DNA of 64,000 nucleotides, taken from NCBI GenBank assembly GCA_963752755.1, contig CAVVZJ010000001.1, positions 868,001 to 932,000 of the forward strand, in the 5' to 3' direction. The notes beneath the pieces are model-generated. The model saw only the letters and a program-made list of their open reading frames with translations, had not been told where the DNA came from and did not search any database. A program made the translations under genes and the position numbers. Position 1 is the first letter of the stretch; each line of letters begins with the position of its first letter. Positions 52,550 through 61,225 of the stretch are shown in pieces. This stretch comes from CAVVZJ01 sp963752755. Its GTDB lineage: Bacteria; Planctomycetota; Planctomycetia; Isosphaerales; Isosphaeraceae.

Positions 52550-53122
52550 TCAAACCTCCAGCACGATCGTCAGAGACCCCACTTCCTCGTCCTCGGTGAT
52601 CTCCTTGATCTGTCCGAGCCTTGCGGCCTTGCGCTTGAGGGCCTCGGCGGTGACGCGGTTGACGACCTGATCGAGTTCGCCGCGGAGGTCGCGCAGGGCG
52701 CCTTCGAGCTGGTCGGTGGCGTGCTTCTGGACGACGGTGCCCCGCCGACCGGCCTGGGCCTCCAGGTCGCGGCGGAGGGATGCACGCAGGGATTCCTCGG
52801 TACGCTGACGACCGGACTGGCCCCAGTCGGAATCGGCCGTGCCCTGGCGTTCGCCCTGCAACTCCACCTCCTCGGACACCTCGGTGCGGACCGCGACCGA
52901 CCCTTCGGTCGGATCGACCGAGATCGTGACCCCGCCATCGCGTCGGACGAGAGTTTTCCCGTCCTCTGCGAACCCCCGTCGAAGCAATTCCTGGCGCAGC
53001 AGATCGGCCATCTCCTCACGAGGCAGGACTTCCAGCAGCTCCAGCGTCGTCCCGACGTGGTCCTCCGCGCGGATCGTTTGGCGCACCGACTCACGGACGC
53101 GGACGCGATAGGCCCGGCTCAT
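52550..53122 (-). CDS. Ternary-system accessory protein, FtsH-associated
   Basis: A 190-residue cytoplasmic protein: MSRAYRVRVRESVRQTIRAE, LELLEVLPREEMADLLRQEL, then VTISVDPTEGSVAVRTEVSE and a long charged coiled-coil-like region (RTEESLRASLRRDLEAQAGR, LEGALRDLRGELDQVVNRVT). It ends in EVGSLTIVLEV. The start overlaps the previous stop by 4 bp (ATGA). I recognise it as the kind of orphan protein found next to FtsH-like ATPases in conflict operons. It may be an adaptor or substrate of the protease. Confidence 0.6.
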   Translation of the reverse strand: MSRAYRVRVRESVRQTIRAEDHVGTTLELLEVLPREEMADLLRQELLRRGFAEDGKTLVRRDGGVTISVDPTEGSVAVRTEVSEEVELQGERQGTADSDWGQSGRQRTEESLRASLRRDLEAQAGRRGTVVQKHATDQLEGALRDLRGELDQVVNRVTAEALKRKAARLGQIKEITEDEEVGSLTIVLEV

Positions 53123-53658
53123 GGTTGGTCCTCCTTCGGGGTCGACTCGAAGCTCAGGGGCAGCTCGCGATCAGGCCGGGCGAACTGCGTCTCAACGACA
53201 TAAAAAAATTTCAATTTAAACAGATCGGCAATCTGGAGCATCTGCTCGTCCGTCACCGGCTCGGGAACCAGCGGCTGCTCCGACCACGAATAGGTCGGCT
53301 GGCCCTCGTTCGGGAGGTGGTAAGGACGTCCGAGAATCTCCGAGATCCGGCGCTCCAGCGTGTCGGTCGGGAGGTCCGTCACCTCCCGGAGAGTGTAACA
53401 GAAATCGAGGATGTTGTTCGAACGATGCCAGGCGGCATCACGCTCGGCAGCGGCGCGCTCGGCCTCGGCCCGATCGAGGAAGACGGTCACGGGTTCGCCT
53501 TCCTCATTCGGACTGGTGATCTCGTCATTATACTCGGCTCCACGCTCCATCACGACATAGGCCGTTCGGCCGCCGTCGGCGATTGCACGGAGCAATTCGG
53601 CCTGGCGCTGGAAGCCGTGTTCCTCGCAGAGGTCGGAGCAAACCAGGTGGTCATCCAA
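53119..53658 (-). CDS. Ternary-system protein, paralogue of its neighbour (copy A)
   Basis: A 179-residue protein starting MDDHLVCSDLCEEHGFQRQA then ELLRAIADGG. It shares the frame MDDxxxxxxLCEExGFQRQxxLLR, then the ERRIxEIL and F-Y-V-V-E-T positions, with the gene at 53692, so the two are tandem duplicates that have diverged. The LCEExGFxRQAELLR start recalls the repeat-companion (TIGR02996-like) helix of planctomycetes. It overlaps the next gene by 4 bp. Function is unknown; a binding role for two different partners is likely. Confidence 0.6.
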   Translation of the reverse strand: MDDHLVCSDLCEEHGFQRQAELLRAIADGGRTAYVVMERGAEYNDEITSPNEEGEPVTVFLDRAEAERAAAERDAAWHRSNNILDFCYTLREVTDLPTDTLERRISEILGRPYHLPNEGQPTYSWSEQPLVPEPVTDEQMLQIADLFKLKFFYVVETQFARPDRELPLSFESTPKEDQP

Positions 53659-53691
53659 GGGAAGACCCTCCCATCGGCCTTGGGTTCGCGC

Positions 53692-54156
53692 TCAGCCACC
53701 GAAGGCGACCTCGGTGACGTCGAAGAAGCGGATTCTCAGGAGTTCGAGAATGGCCCGGAGCTGGGCGTCGGTCGCGCTCTCGGGAAAGAAAGGGCCCTGA
53801 TGCGTCTCGGAGTCGGGCAGGGCGTATTCGACTTCAAGGATCTCGCCGATCCGGCGTTCGAACTCGGCGAGGTCCAGCTCCGTGACGATTTCGAGATAGT
53901 CGCCGGTATAAACTCGGAGGTCCCGTTCGCGGAGGGCGCGGACGTTTCGCCTCAGGGCGTCGCCCTCGGCCTCCTCGCGGTTAAGATGGAGGGCCAGCGG
54001 AGTGCCGCCTTCCTCTTCGAGGTAGTCGCCATTGAAGGGCCGCTCGATGACGGTGAAGAGCTGGAGCGTCCCGCGGGCGACGGAGCGAAGCAGGTCGCCC
54101 TGGCGCTGGAAGCCCCGTTCCTCGCAGAGCTTGGCGGAGGCGTTGTAGTCGTCCAT
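53692..54156 (-). CDS. Ternary-system protein, paralogue of its neighbour (copy B)
   Basis: A 154-residue relative of the protein at 53119. It starts MDDYNASAKLCEERGFQRQG, then DLLRSVARG, and near the end has ERRIGEILEVEYALPDS and LELLRIRFFDVTEVAFGG. It is shorter and lacks the middle acidic insert of its neighbour. It begins just 3 bp after the DUF6915 gene and ends 33 bp before copy A. Predicted soluble and mixed alpha/beta. The function is unknown. Confidence 0.6.
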   Translation of the reverse strand: MDDYNASAKLCEERGFQRQGDLLRSVARGTLQLFTVIERPFNGDYLEEEGGTPLALHLNREEAEGDALRRNVRALRERDLRVYTGDYLEIVTELDLAEFERRIGEILEVEYALPDSETHQGPFFPESATDAQLRAILELLRIRFFDVTEVAFGG

Positions 54157-54159
54157 CGG

Positions 54160-54543
54160 TCAGTCCTCGCTCCGGGCGGCGGTCGCCGCGTTAAGCCGCG
54201 ACGGCGGGTCTCCGAGACCGTTCATCCAGGGCTGATACTGGAGGGCGACGAGGAAGTCTTGAAGCGTGGGGATGAACCCACCGAAATCCTCGCGGACGTG
54301 CTGCTCGGCGATCGTCCGTACTGGCACGCGGCGGCCGTCGCTGTTGGTGATGGTGGCGCCGAAGGCGCGTTCGAGGGGACCGTCGGGACCGATGTACCAG
54401 GCGTTGTGGGTGATGGCGCGGTGGCGGTTGTCGGCGAAGGCCCCCTTGGTGGAATCCAGGTGGTTGTGGATCGGTAGGTAATCTTCGGGAGAGCCGCCGA
54501 ACTTGCGGGCCGACGACTCGGCATGCACCCACGGCTTCGCCAT
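54160..54543 (-). CDS. DUF6915-like protein
   Basis: A 127-residue protein from ATG 54543: MAKPWVHAESSARKFGGSPE, DYLPIHNHLDSTKGAFADNR, HRAITHNAWYIGPDGPLERA, then FGATITNSDGRRVPVRTIAE and QHVREDFGGFIPTLQDFLVA. The HxxxxHxxxD and HRAITHNAW pattern with a conserved EQHVRED is what I associate with DUF6915, found also in phages and mobile elements. Several conserved His could bind metal. It lies between the X6-like gene and copy B of the paralogue pair. Confidence 0.7.
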   Translation of the reverse strand: MAKPWVHAESSARKFGGSPEDYLPIHNHLDSTKGAFADNRHRAITHNAWYIGPDGPLERAFGATITNSDGRRVPVRTIAEQHVREDFGGFIPTLQDFLVALQYQPWMNGLGDPPSRLNAATAARSED

Positions 54544-54568
54544 GATGACCCGACCTCTTCGTTTCCGT

Positions 54569-55617
54569 TCAGGTGCCCAGCGGGTCGAGTGTCCGGCCGA
54601 TCGCCGAGGCCCGCTCGCAGAGGTTGTCGCCGCCAAACGTCTCCCAGTCCGACTTCCAGAGCTGGCTGGCGGCGTACCCTTCATCGAAGTAGCCCACCCC
54701 CGCGCCCGTTCCTGCCAGTCTCGCAGCCTTTGCAGCGACCGCAAAAACGCCAACGCGGCCCGGTTCACTTCGGTCCGATCGGCCAGCCGCAACCCGGTCG
54801 TTGCGATCGATCCCACCCAATCCCTCGGTCCCTCCGCCTCCCCGAGTACGTCCCCCGCAGCCTTGAGCAAAAAGCGGGCGAGGTCCCATCGGCCAACACG
54901 ATCGAGCGTCGTCAGCAATGCATCAAGAATCGCCTCCTGCTCACGCCCCAGGTGTCGCATCCCGGCCGGCTCGACGCATCGCCGCTTGAACCGCTCGACC
55001 TCTCGCCACCGCTCGGCCAACGTCGGTTGCAATGCCTCCAGGACACACGCCCCCGAACCCTCCACCCACGGCCCCAGCAGCGCCTCCGACGCCGGGAACT
55101 CTCGTGCGAAGTCTTCGACGAAGGCCAGCCGGATGAGTCCATGCCGGGCGATTGCCGGCAAGTCGCGAAGCTCGTGAATCAAGGACATCCCCCGCAACGC
55201 GCCGTAGGCAAAGAACAAGACCAGCCGATCGCCCACGGTCAAGCTGGCCTGGTCCGGAGACCACTTCACCGGCCGTTTGCCGGGATGGTCGCAGACCAGC
55301 CAGATGAGGAACCGGAGCGTTTCCGCCGAGAAGTCCAGGCTCAACTCCGCGGGCCCCGACCGCTCCCACAACCGCCCCGTGACGACCCGCTCTCCCCTCA
55401 AATGCCTCTCGACCCGCCAGCCTCCTTGTCTGGCCAGCCGCCAGACGCACCCCTTCGCCAACGTATCCTTCACCAGCTCGACCGCTTCCCGCGGCAGGCA
55501 AGCCGGCGCTTCCCGATGACCGACCAGCACCGGCAACACTCCCTCGACCGGCGCCCGGCCCAGGATCGCATGCAGGACTCTCAGGAGATCGGCCTCGAAC
55601 CGGCTGACGGCCTTCAT
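54569..55617 (-). CDS. Ternary-system X6-like protein, one frameshift
   Basis: A protein of about 350 residues starting MKAVSRFEADLLRVLHAILG. It includes VLPVLVGHREAPACLPREAV, LVKDTLAKGCVWRLARQGGW, ETLRFLIWLVCDHPGKRPVK and FAYGALRGMSLIHELRDLPA. The annotated frame drifts into unrelated sequence after LRDWQERARG, but restoring one C in the run 54697-54701 gives GYFDEGYAASQLWKSDWETF then GGDNLCERASAIGRTLDPLG and a stop at 54569. That C-terminal pattern matches what I recall of propeller-system domain X6 proteins. Without the base, the frame reads on through the DUF6915 gene. It overlaps the activase gene by 4 bp. Confidence 0.65.
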
Positions 55618-56264
55618 GGTCGTCCCCCATCGCTTCGCCCTCGTGGCCGCCGCCAGAGCCCCAGTGCGGATGCGGCCGGAAATCCATTGACCGTCAACTC
55701 ACCGCTCACCAGCCGCAACTCCAGCGTATTCCTCTTCTTCCAGCACGGGTCATCGACCCGGTAGCGATCGCTCAGGGCGTGGACCCGCTGATTCGCCGAT
55801 CCGATCCAGCGACGCTGCAACTCCGGCTCTTCCCGGCGATACGGCCCATCAACGAGCAGGTCGGTCCTGGCCAGCAGATCGAGCGCGGACGGGTTGCTCC
55901 CCTCACGGATCTCCTCCAAGGTGTATCCGCTGAAGACCATGACCGACAGCCCCGCCGTCCTTATCCTCCCCGCCAGTGCCGCCGCACCACTCGCCTGTAC
56001 CATCGGTTCTCCCCCGAGCAGAGTGATCCCCTCAACCCCCTGCTCCTCGGCCGCCCGGAAGACCTGCCCCGCCAGACTCGCCACGTCGATCTCCTGACCC
56101 CCCTGGAACGGTAGCATCTCCGGGTTGCAGCATCCCGGACACCGCAGCGGACATCCCTGGAGCCAGACCGCGAACCTCCGCCCAGGGCCCTCCGCCTCCG
56201 TGCAAGGAACCACCTGCGCCACCCGCAGCATCACCGCGTCGCCCGCCGGCTCGATGTGGTCCAT
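55614..56264 (-). CDS. NrdG-like 4Fe-4S radical SAM protein
   Basis: A 216-residue protein similar to anaerobic ribonucleotide-reductase activases. From ATG 56264 it contains RVAQVVPCTEAEGPGRRFAV, then WLQGCPLRCPGCCNPEM with Cys38, Cys42 and Cys45 as the CX3CX2C cluster ligands. GITLLGGEPMVQASGAAALA is the SAM-binding GGEP motif. The remainder (TDLLVDGPYRREEPELQRRW) is typical of the group. No class III reductase is nearby, so its partner is probably in this operon. GGAG precedes the start. It lies at the boundary with the STM4011-type genes, after a 107-bp gap. Confidence 0.85.
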   Translation of the reverse strand: MDHIEPAGDAVMLRVAQVVPCTEAEGPGRRFAVWLQGCPLRCPGCCNPEMLPFQGGQEIDVASLAGQVFRAAEEQGVEGITLLGGEPMVQASGAAALAGRIRTAGLSVMVFSGYTLEEIREGSNPSALDLLARTDLLVDGPYRREEPELQRRWIGSANQRVHALSDRYRVDDPCWKKRNTLELRLVSGELTVNGFPAASALGLWRRPRGRSDGGRP

Positions 56265-56371
56265 GCACGGACTCCTGCACCACCGTCGAAGCTCAAGACA
56301 CTTCGATTCTAGACCACCACCGCCGCGTCGAGGTTCTCCTTCCTCGTGCGATCTCGATGGTATACCAAAGT

Positions 56372-57265
56372 TCATCGGTCGGTCGCAAAGGAAATCTCTC
56401 GATTCCAGATCGGTTTCGCCGGGACACGCTCCAGCACCCCGTCGCCGAAAACTGGGTAAAGTCCCAGATCATCGAGATGAACATAACCGATGTGGCACGA
56501 ACACGTCTCGTTTGTGCAAGGTCGCTCGACCAGGGCCGCCTCGAACCCCGGCTCATAGAGGTTGCCGATCGGCTCACGGATGAAGTGGCAGCGACGGACC
56601 GTGCCATCGCCATCGACCGACACGACCGAACGCCCCGCCCGACACGACCGGCCGAGACTTGGATGCCGCACCGTGTTGATCGGATACAACGGGTCGATCG
56701 CCTCGAACCGATGCGCCTCCTGTTCGGTCAGATCACCGAGACCCGGCTTGTAAGCGTTCACCCAAACATATACCTGCGCCGGCAATTCGCGACGCAAGGC
56801 CTCCGCCTCCGGCAGATTCTCCTTCAACCCCACGACTCCCACGCTGAACCGCACGCCCCGCCGTTCCAGGTCGTGACATCGTCCCACGAATTCCGAACGA
56901 GCCACCTGCGACGGGTGGAACGTCGCCCAGAACGCCAGCCGCCCGGGATCACAACGCTCCACCCAGTCGAGCCCACACGCGAGATTCGTTTGCACCACCG
57001 CGCGTCCGACGTGTGGCAGGTTCGTCAACCGGACCAAGGCCTCGCGATACCAGCGACGGGTCAACGCCTCGCCCCAGGGAGTGAACAGGACCGAGATCCG
57101 ATCCCCCGTCCTTCCCGCGACCCAATCAGCGAACCGCCCCAGCGCCCGCCGATCCCCGGCCAGCTCGGCGGCCGTCTCGCGACGCTTGGCGAACGGGCAG
57201 TAATCGCAGCCGTAGTTGCAACTCGACAGCGGCCCCCGATAGAGGATCGACAGGTTCAATGCCAT
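56372..57265 (-). CDS. STM4011 family radical SAM protein
   Basis: A 297-residue radical SAM enzyme. It starts MALNLSILYRGPLSSCNYGC followed by DYCPFAKR, so Cys16, Cys20 and Cys23 form the CX3CX2C motif. Other blocks are ISVLFTPWGEALTRRWYREA, FWATFHPSQVARSEFVGRCH, VWVNAYKPGLGDLTEQEAHR and the second Cys region GRSCRAGRSVVSVDGDGTVR, CTNETCSCHIGYVHLDDLGL, which may hold an auxiliary cluster. I recognise it as the STM4011 family first named from Salmonella. Its start overlaps the STM4012 stop by 10 bp. The reaction is unknown. Confidence 0.88.
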   Translation of the reverse strand: MALNLSILYRGPLSSCNYGCDYCPFAKRRETAAELAGDRRALGRFADWVAGRTGDRISVLFTPWGEALTRRWYREALVRLTNLPHVGRAVVQTNLACGLDWVERCDPGRLAFWATFHPSQVARSEFVGRCHDLERRGVRFSVGVVGLKENLPEAEALRRELPAQVYVWVNAYKPGLGDLTEQEAHRFEAIDPLYPINTVRHPSLGRSCRAGRSVVSVDGDGTVRRCHFIREPIGNLYEPGFEAALVERPCTNETCSCHIGYVHLDDLGLYPVFGDGVLERVPAKPIWNREISFATDR

Positions 57266-58581
57266 GCATATTCCTCCATCGCCCGCCGGACCTCCTCCGA
57301 ATAGAGCCACGGCCCGATCGCGTCCGACCGCTCCAGGCCCGCCTCCGTCAGCCCCAACACGTTCCCCCGACGCTCGGCCCAGCCCCGCTCCTCCAGCTCA
57401 ACCAGGTCGGGCAGGTCGTCGCCAAGCTCGCTCCCGAACCGCCGCCTGTAGGCCGACAGATCCAGTCCCTCACAGGGAAGCAATGACTGGATGACAGACC
57501 GCCTTCGCCGCTCCTCCGGCCCGAGCCGACGTCCGAAATCCGCCAGGCCGAATGCCTCGGCCGGTCTCCGCGCATAGTCATCGAGGATCGCGCGGACCCC
57601 CTGAGCCCCGACGGCGTACTCACTCGCATAATGAACGTTCGACGTATAAGAACGTGCTCCGCAACCGAGCCCGACCATGCCGTCTTCCTGACAGCAATAA
57701 ACCGGCCCGCTCTCCGCTCTGGCATCCATGCGACGAAACATCCTCATCGAAAGTTGTACATAACTGGCATCGACCAGCAAGGCCCGGCCCTCGCGGTAGC
57801 AGGCCAGCCGCAGGTCGTCCCAGGACCGCCCCGCTCGTCTCAGGCCGGTTAGCGGTCGCACGTAGAGCGGATAGAGGTACAACTCCTCCGGCCGGTACGC
57901 CAGGGCCGCGCCCACCGATCGCAGCCAGCTCGCCACGTCCTGACCCGGCAATCCATAGATCAGATCGATATTGAGCGTCCTCGCCCTGGCTCCGCGGATC
58001 GCCTCCAGTGCCCGCGCCACCGTCGCCCCCACCTGCGGCCGGAAGACGGCTCCGGCCTCCGCATCGTCGAACGTCTCGACCCCGATGCTGATCCGATCCA
58101 CGCCCCGATCCACCAGCAACGCCAGTTTCTCCGGCTCCGCCGTCCCCGGCGAGACCTCGACCGACGTCGGAACCATCTTCACGTCGGCACCCATCGTCCG
58201 CTCGGCCACGTCAAAAACGGCTTCCAGGCTCGCCACATCCAGATACGTCGGCGTGCCTCCCCCGACCGCGAACCTCGCGAACCTCGTCTCTCCGATCGCC
58301 TCGCGAACCCGGCCCGCCTGCCGCCTCAAGGCACCGAGATAGCGAGTTACGTCGTCGACGCCGGCCCCCGCCCTCGTGAAGAGGTTGCAGAACCCGCAAC
58401 GCATCCCGCAGAACGGGACGTGGATATAAAGAAACAACGCCTCCCGCCTCTCCCCCGCCCAGAGTTCCTCCAGCGGCAAGGGCGGTTTCAGGAGTCGATA
58501 AGAGGTCTTATGTGGATACGAGTATGCATAACCCTGGTAGGGCGAACCATCCAGGATCGAGGCGCTGGCGGTCGCGATCAT
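57256..58581 (-). CDS. STM4012 family radical SAM protein (HemN/HemW-like)
   Basis: A 441-residue enzyme resembling coproporphyrinogen III oxidase-like radical SAM proteins. From ATG 58581: YQGYAYSYPHKTSYRLLKPP, LYIHVPFCGMRCGFCNLFTR (Cys58, Cys62, Cys65), FAVGGGTPTYLDVASLEAVF, ISIGVETFDDAEAGAVFRPQ and LNIDLIYGLPGQDVASWLRS. The C-terminal part is the HemN-type winged helix. The SYPHKxxYR start is the family hallmark of STM4012. It overlaps the hydrolase gene by 4 bp (ATGA). Substrate unknown; heme synthesis is unlikely in this context. Confidence 0.9.
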   Translation of the reverse strand: MIATASASILDGSPYQGYAYSYPHKTSYRLLKPPLPLEELWAGERREALFLYIHVPFCGMRCGFCNLFTRAGAGVDDVTRYLGALRRQAGRVREAIGETRFARFAVGGGTPTYLDVASLEAVFDVAERTMGADVKMVPTSVEVSPGTAEPEKLALLVDRGVDRISIGVETFDDAEAGAVFRPQVGATVARALEAIRGARARTLNIDLIYGLPGQDVASWLRSVGAALAYRPEELYLYPLYVRPLTGLRRAGRSWDDLRLACYREGRALLVDASYVQLSMRMFRRMDARAESGPVYCCQEDGMVGLGCGARSYTSNVHYASEYAVGAQGVRAILDDYARRPAEAFGLADFGRRLGPEERRRRSVIQSLLPCEGLDLSAYRRRFGSELGDDLPDLVELEERGWAERRGNVLGLTEAGLERSDAIGPWLYSEEVRRAMEEYAWH

Positions 58582-59387
58582 GTCGGCAACTCCGGCAGGA
58601 CGAATTCCGCGTAAGGGACGGTCCAGACGACGGGATGACCGAGGCGATGTCCCTCGTAGCCGTCCTCGCCATAGGCCGTGCCGTGGTCGGAGCAAAGGAT
58701 CACGAGTGACGGCCCGCGCCGCCTCAAGGCCCCGAATAACGGGGGCAACTGCCGATCGACGTACGCCAGGGCCGCTGCATGCGAGGCGACCGTGTCCCGC
58801 TCCACGTCTTCAAGATAAAAACAGTTCGGTTGATGAACGGCCGAGACATTCACGAACAGGAACACCCGCCGTTCCCCCGGCAAGTCCCCCAGGATCGTCT
58901 CGGCCAACGCGACCTGGTTCTCGGTCGATCGCGGCTCGGTCACGCCCAGCTCGGGGCTCCAGTGGCTTTCGGCAAAAAGTCCGGGGAGGACACCACCCAG
59001 CGGGCTCCGCTTGTTGAAGAAGCCGACCCCGCCGATGCAGACCGTGTGATAGCCCCGACCGGCCAGGCCCGTCACGACATCCGGCGCATCGAAGACGCAC
59101 GTTTGCTCCGTCGTCGTCAGGCTGCCGGGAAACCGCAAGGCGAACAGTCGCGGATGCGAGCCGGGACCGATCGGTGTGGGCAAAAACCCGGTGAAGAACG
59201 CCTGGTGCGCCGCGAAGGTGAAGCTCCCCGGCGAGTGCCGCTCCTCCCAGACCCCGCCCGGCAGCCAGCCCGCCAGGTTCGGCGTCAGGCCTCGCGCCAG
59301 GGCATCGCGGGCGACGTCGTACCGCAAGGTATCGATCGTCACGAGCAACACGTCGTGCGTCCCGATCAAGGCCCGCGCGTCGATCAT
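58578..59387 (-). CDS. STM4013/SEN3800 family hydrolase (alkaline phosphatase superfamily)
   Basis: A 269-residue metal-dependent hydrolase. DVLLVTIDTLRYDVARDALA gives the first metal Asp and TIDTLRYD signature; RHSPGSFTFAAHQAFFTGFL contains the probable nucleophile region; FLFVNVSAVHQPNCFYLEDV and LVILCSDHGTAYGEDGYEGH carry the remaining metal ligands (SDHG). Overlaps the HAD gene by 4 bp and the radical SAM gene by 4 bp. No signal peptide, so it acts in the cytoplasm, unlike the sulfatase at 40490. The substrate is unknown. Confidence 0.88.
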   Translation of the reverse strand: MIDARALIGTHDVLLVTIDTLRYDVARDALARGLTPNLAGWLPGGVWEERHSPGSFTFAAHQAFFTGFLPTPIGPGSHPRLFALRFPGSLTTTEQTCVFDAPDVVTGLAGRGYHTVCIGGVGFFNKRSPLGGVLPGLFAESHWSPELGVTEPRSTENQVALAETILGDLPGERRVFLFVNVSAVHQPNCFYLEDVERDTVASHAAALAYVDRQLPPLFGALRRRGPSLVILCSDHGTAYGEDGYEGHRLGHPVVWTVPYAEFVLPELPT

Positions 59388-60052
59388 GCCAGGGCCCCCG
59401 TTGCCAGCAACTCCGGCAGGTCTGTCAAGTCGCCGATCGCCAGGTCGGGAGCCCAGCGACCACGACCGGTCGTATCACCGACCAGGCACGTCCTCAAGCC
59501 GGCTTCCCAGGCACCCCGGATGTCTTCCCGGAGATCATCGCCGACCATCAAGGCCTCCCCCGGCTCGACCCACGCCCACGTCAAGGCCGCGCGGAAGATC
59601 GCCGGGTTCGGCTTGCGCACGCCCAGTGGCCCCGAGATGAACACCCGACCCACCGCGTTCGCCAGGCCCGCCCGATCGATCTTGGCTTGCTGGACCGACC
59701 GCGAGCCGTTCGTGATGATCGCCAGTTGGCAGCGTTCCGAGAGTTCGGCGAGCACTTCCAGGACCTCGGGGTCCGGCTCGATGAACTCGGGCAGGTGACG
59801 GACCAGCTCGGCCGCGATTGCGTCGGGCCCCATCCCCAGTTCCGGAACTTCCAGGCCCAGGTGTCGGCCGAGCCGTTGGCGGTCGAACGTCGCGTCGCTC
59901 GCGAGACGCATCGTCTCGTTCACAAGGCGAGCCCGCCGCTTCCACGCGATCTCCCTGGCCCGGCGGTCGAGGAAGTCCTCCACGCACCTCAACCACGCTG
60001 GCAGGCGGCTGAACAGAGTTCCGTCCAGATCGAAGAAGATCGCCCGGATCAT
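59384..60052 (-). CDS. HAD-superfamily hydrolase
   Basis: A 222-residue HAD phosphatase. Motif I is AIFFDLDGTLFSR (Asp nucleophile and Asp+2), motif II is LAIITNGSRSVQQ, the Lys is in GPLGVRKPNPAIFR, and motif IV is EALMVGDDLREDIRGAWEAG. All catalytic residues are in place, so it should be an active small-molecule phosphatase with an alpha-helical cap. It overlaps both neighbours by 4 bp. HAD enzymes are not part of the core STM4011-STM4015 set, so this is an added enzyme in this organism. Confidence 0.92.
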   Translation of the reverse strand: MIRAIFFDLDGTLFSRLPAWLRCVEDFLDRRAREIAWKRRARLVNETMRLASDATFDRQRLGRHLGLEVPELGMGPDAIAAELVRHLPEFIEPDPEVLEVLAELSERCQLAIITNGSRSVQQAKIDRAGLANAVGRVFISGPLGVRKPNPAIFRAALTWAWVEPGEALMVGDDLREDIRGAWEAGLRTCLVGDTTGRGRWAPDLAIGDLTDLPELLATGALA

Positions 60053-61224
60053 GGCGCCTCCCCCGCCTGCGACTGCAAAGCGACCATCTCCGCCGCGTAC
60101 GTCTCCAGGCCGACTGACGTGATCCCCGGCAGGAGGTCGCCGAAGGCATTGATCTCGAGGACGGCATGCCGCCGGAAACCAGCCGCGATCACGAGGTCAA
60201 CTCCGGCATACAGGCACCCCGGAAAGAGTCCCGCCGCCTGCTCGCAGGTGTGCAACGCCGCTTCCCAGTTGGCCCGCACCATCCGTTCGCGGACCCTCTC
60301 CGGGTCGGCCCGTTCATTCAAAAGATGCAGGTTGGTTATGGGGGTTTTGCTGACCCTCGCGACGATATGCCGCGCCTCACCTCCGATCACGACGACCCGC
60401 AGGTCGAACGCCCCACCCGGCAGGCTGGCTTTCGGCACCCACTGTTCGGCCTGCACCCGCTCGCGGCAGAGGGCGTCGATCAGGGTGGCGATCTCCGGCT
60501 CGGACTTGTAGCGCCGGATTGCCCGCGTATTGTAAAGCTTCAGCTCTCCGCCCGACCGTTCCATCTCCGCCGTGGAATGCGCCTGCACCCGCCGTCCGTC
60601 CGTCTGGAAGGCGACGACCCCGGAGGCGGACGAGCCGTGTGCCAGCTTGACGAAGACCCGTCGCAGGCCGGCCTCGTGCATTCGCTGTCGGAGCACGTCG
60701 TAGTCCTCCGGAGTCCCGAGCCCGCGCGGGCAGGGTAGGCCGCTGGCCTCGAACCGGGCATGACAGTGCGGCTTGTCGAACATCACCGCGATCGCGTCCG
60801 TCGCGTTCATCAACCGATGCGGCGGGCACTCCGCGCGCTGCCGCTCGATCGTCCGCAAGAAAGCCCGGAAGCCCAGGAACCACTGCCTCGGATACAGGAT
60901 GCGACCGCGATCGAACTCCAGCCGCATCGCCTCCTCACGACCGATCCGCGACGCCCCAACCACGTCGTCCGGCTCGTCGGCGCCGGCGGCGATCAAGGCG
61001 CGCTCGACCGCGAAATCCCGGTCGGGCGACTCGATCCGCAGGACCGACCCTTCCTCCACGAACGACGCCAGCCGGACCCGGCCGGCTAGCAGGTCCGCCG
61101 ACGAGACGACCCGCAGCTCGCCCGCCCCGAGCCCGGCCATGACCTCGCGGAAGAGGGTCACCCGCCGCCCGTCCGGGTTGCCCACGACCACCACGCGCGG
61201 CCAGGCTCGACCGTCCGATGCCAC
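60049..61224 (-). CDS. STM4014 family protein (ATP-grasp-like)
   Basis: A 391-residue protein. The GTG at 61224 is chosen because it follows the upstream stop at 61226 directly and gives VASDGRAWPRVVVVGNPDGR, the usual family start. An ATP-grasp-type core is seen in YDVLRQRMHEAGLRRVFVKL, AHGSSASGVVAFQTDGRRVQ, VQAEQWVPKASLPGGAFDLR, VVVIGGEARHIVARVSKTPI and YAGVDLVIAAGFRRHAVLEI, where the conserved Lys, Glu, Asp and Asn of ATP-grasp ligases appear. It probably forms an amide or ester bond using ATP. STM4014 has no known product. Confidence 0.85.
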   Translation of the reverse strand: MASDGRAWPRVVVVGNPDGRRVTLFREVMAGLGAGELRVVSSADLLAGRVRLASFVEEGSVLRIESPDRDFAVERALIAAGADEPDDVVGASRIGREEAMRLEFDRGRILYPRQWFLGFRAFLRTIERQRAECPPHRLMNATDAIAVMFDKPHCHARFEASGLPCPRGLGTPEDYDVLRQRMHEAGLRRVFVKLAHGSSASGVVAFQTDGRRVQAHSTAEMERSGGELKLYNTRAIRRYKSEPEIATLIDALCRERVQAEQWVPKASLPGGAFDLRVVVIGGEARHIVARVSKTPITNLHLLNERADPERVRERMVRANWEAALHTCEQAAGLFPGCLYAGVDLVIAAGFRRHAVLEINAFGDLLPGITSVGLETYAAEMVALQSQAGEAP

Positions 61225-61225
61225 G

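Noticed and set aside
53125..54477. A 450-codon plus-strand frame opposite the paralogue pair and DUF6915
   Set aside because: The minus-strand genes have coupled starts and shared motifs; the plus frame looks antisense.
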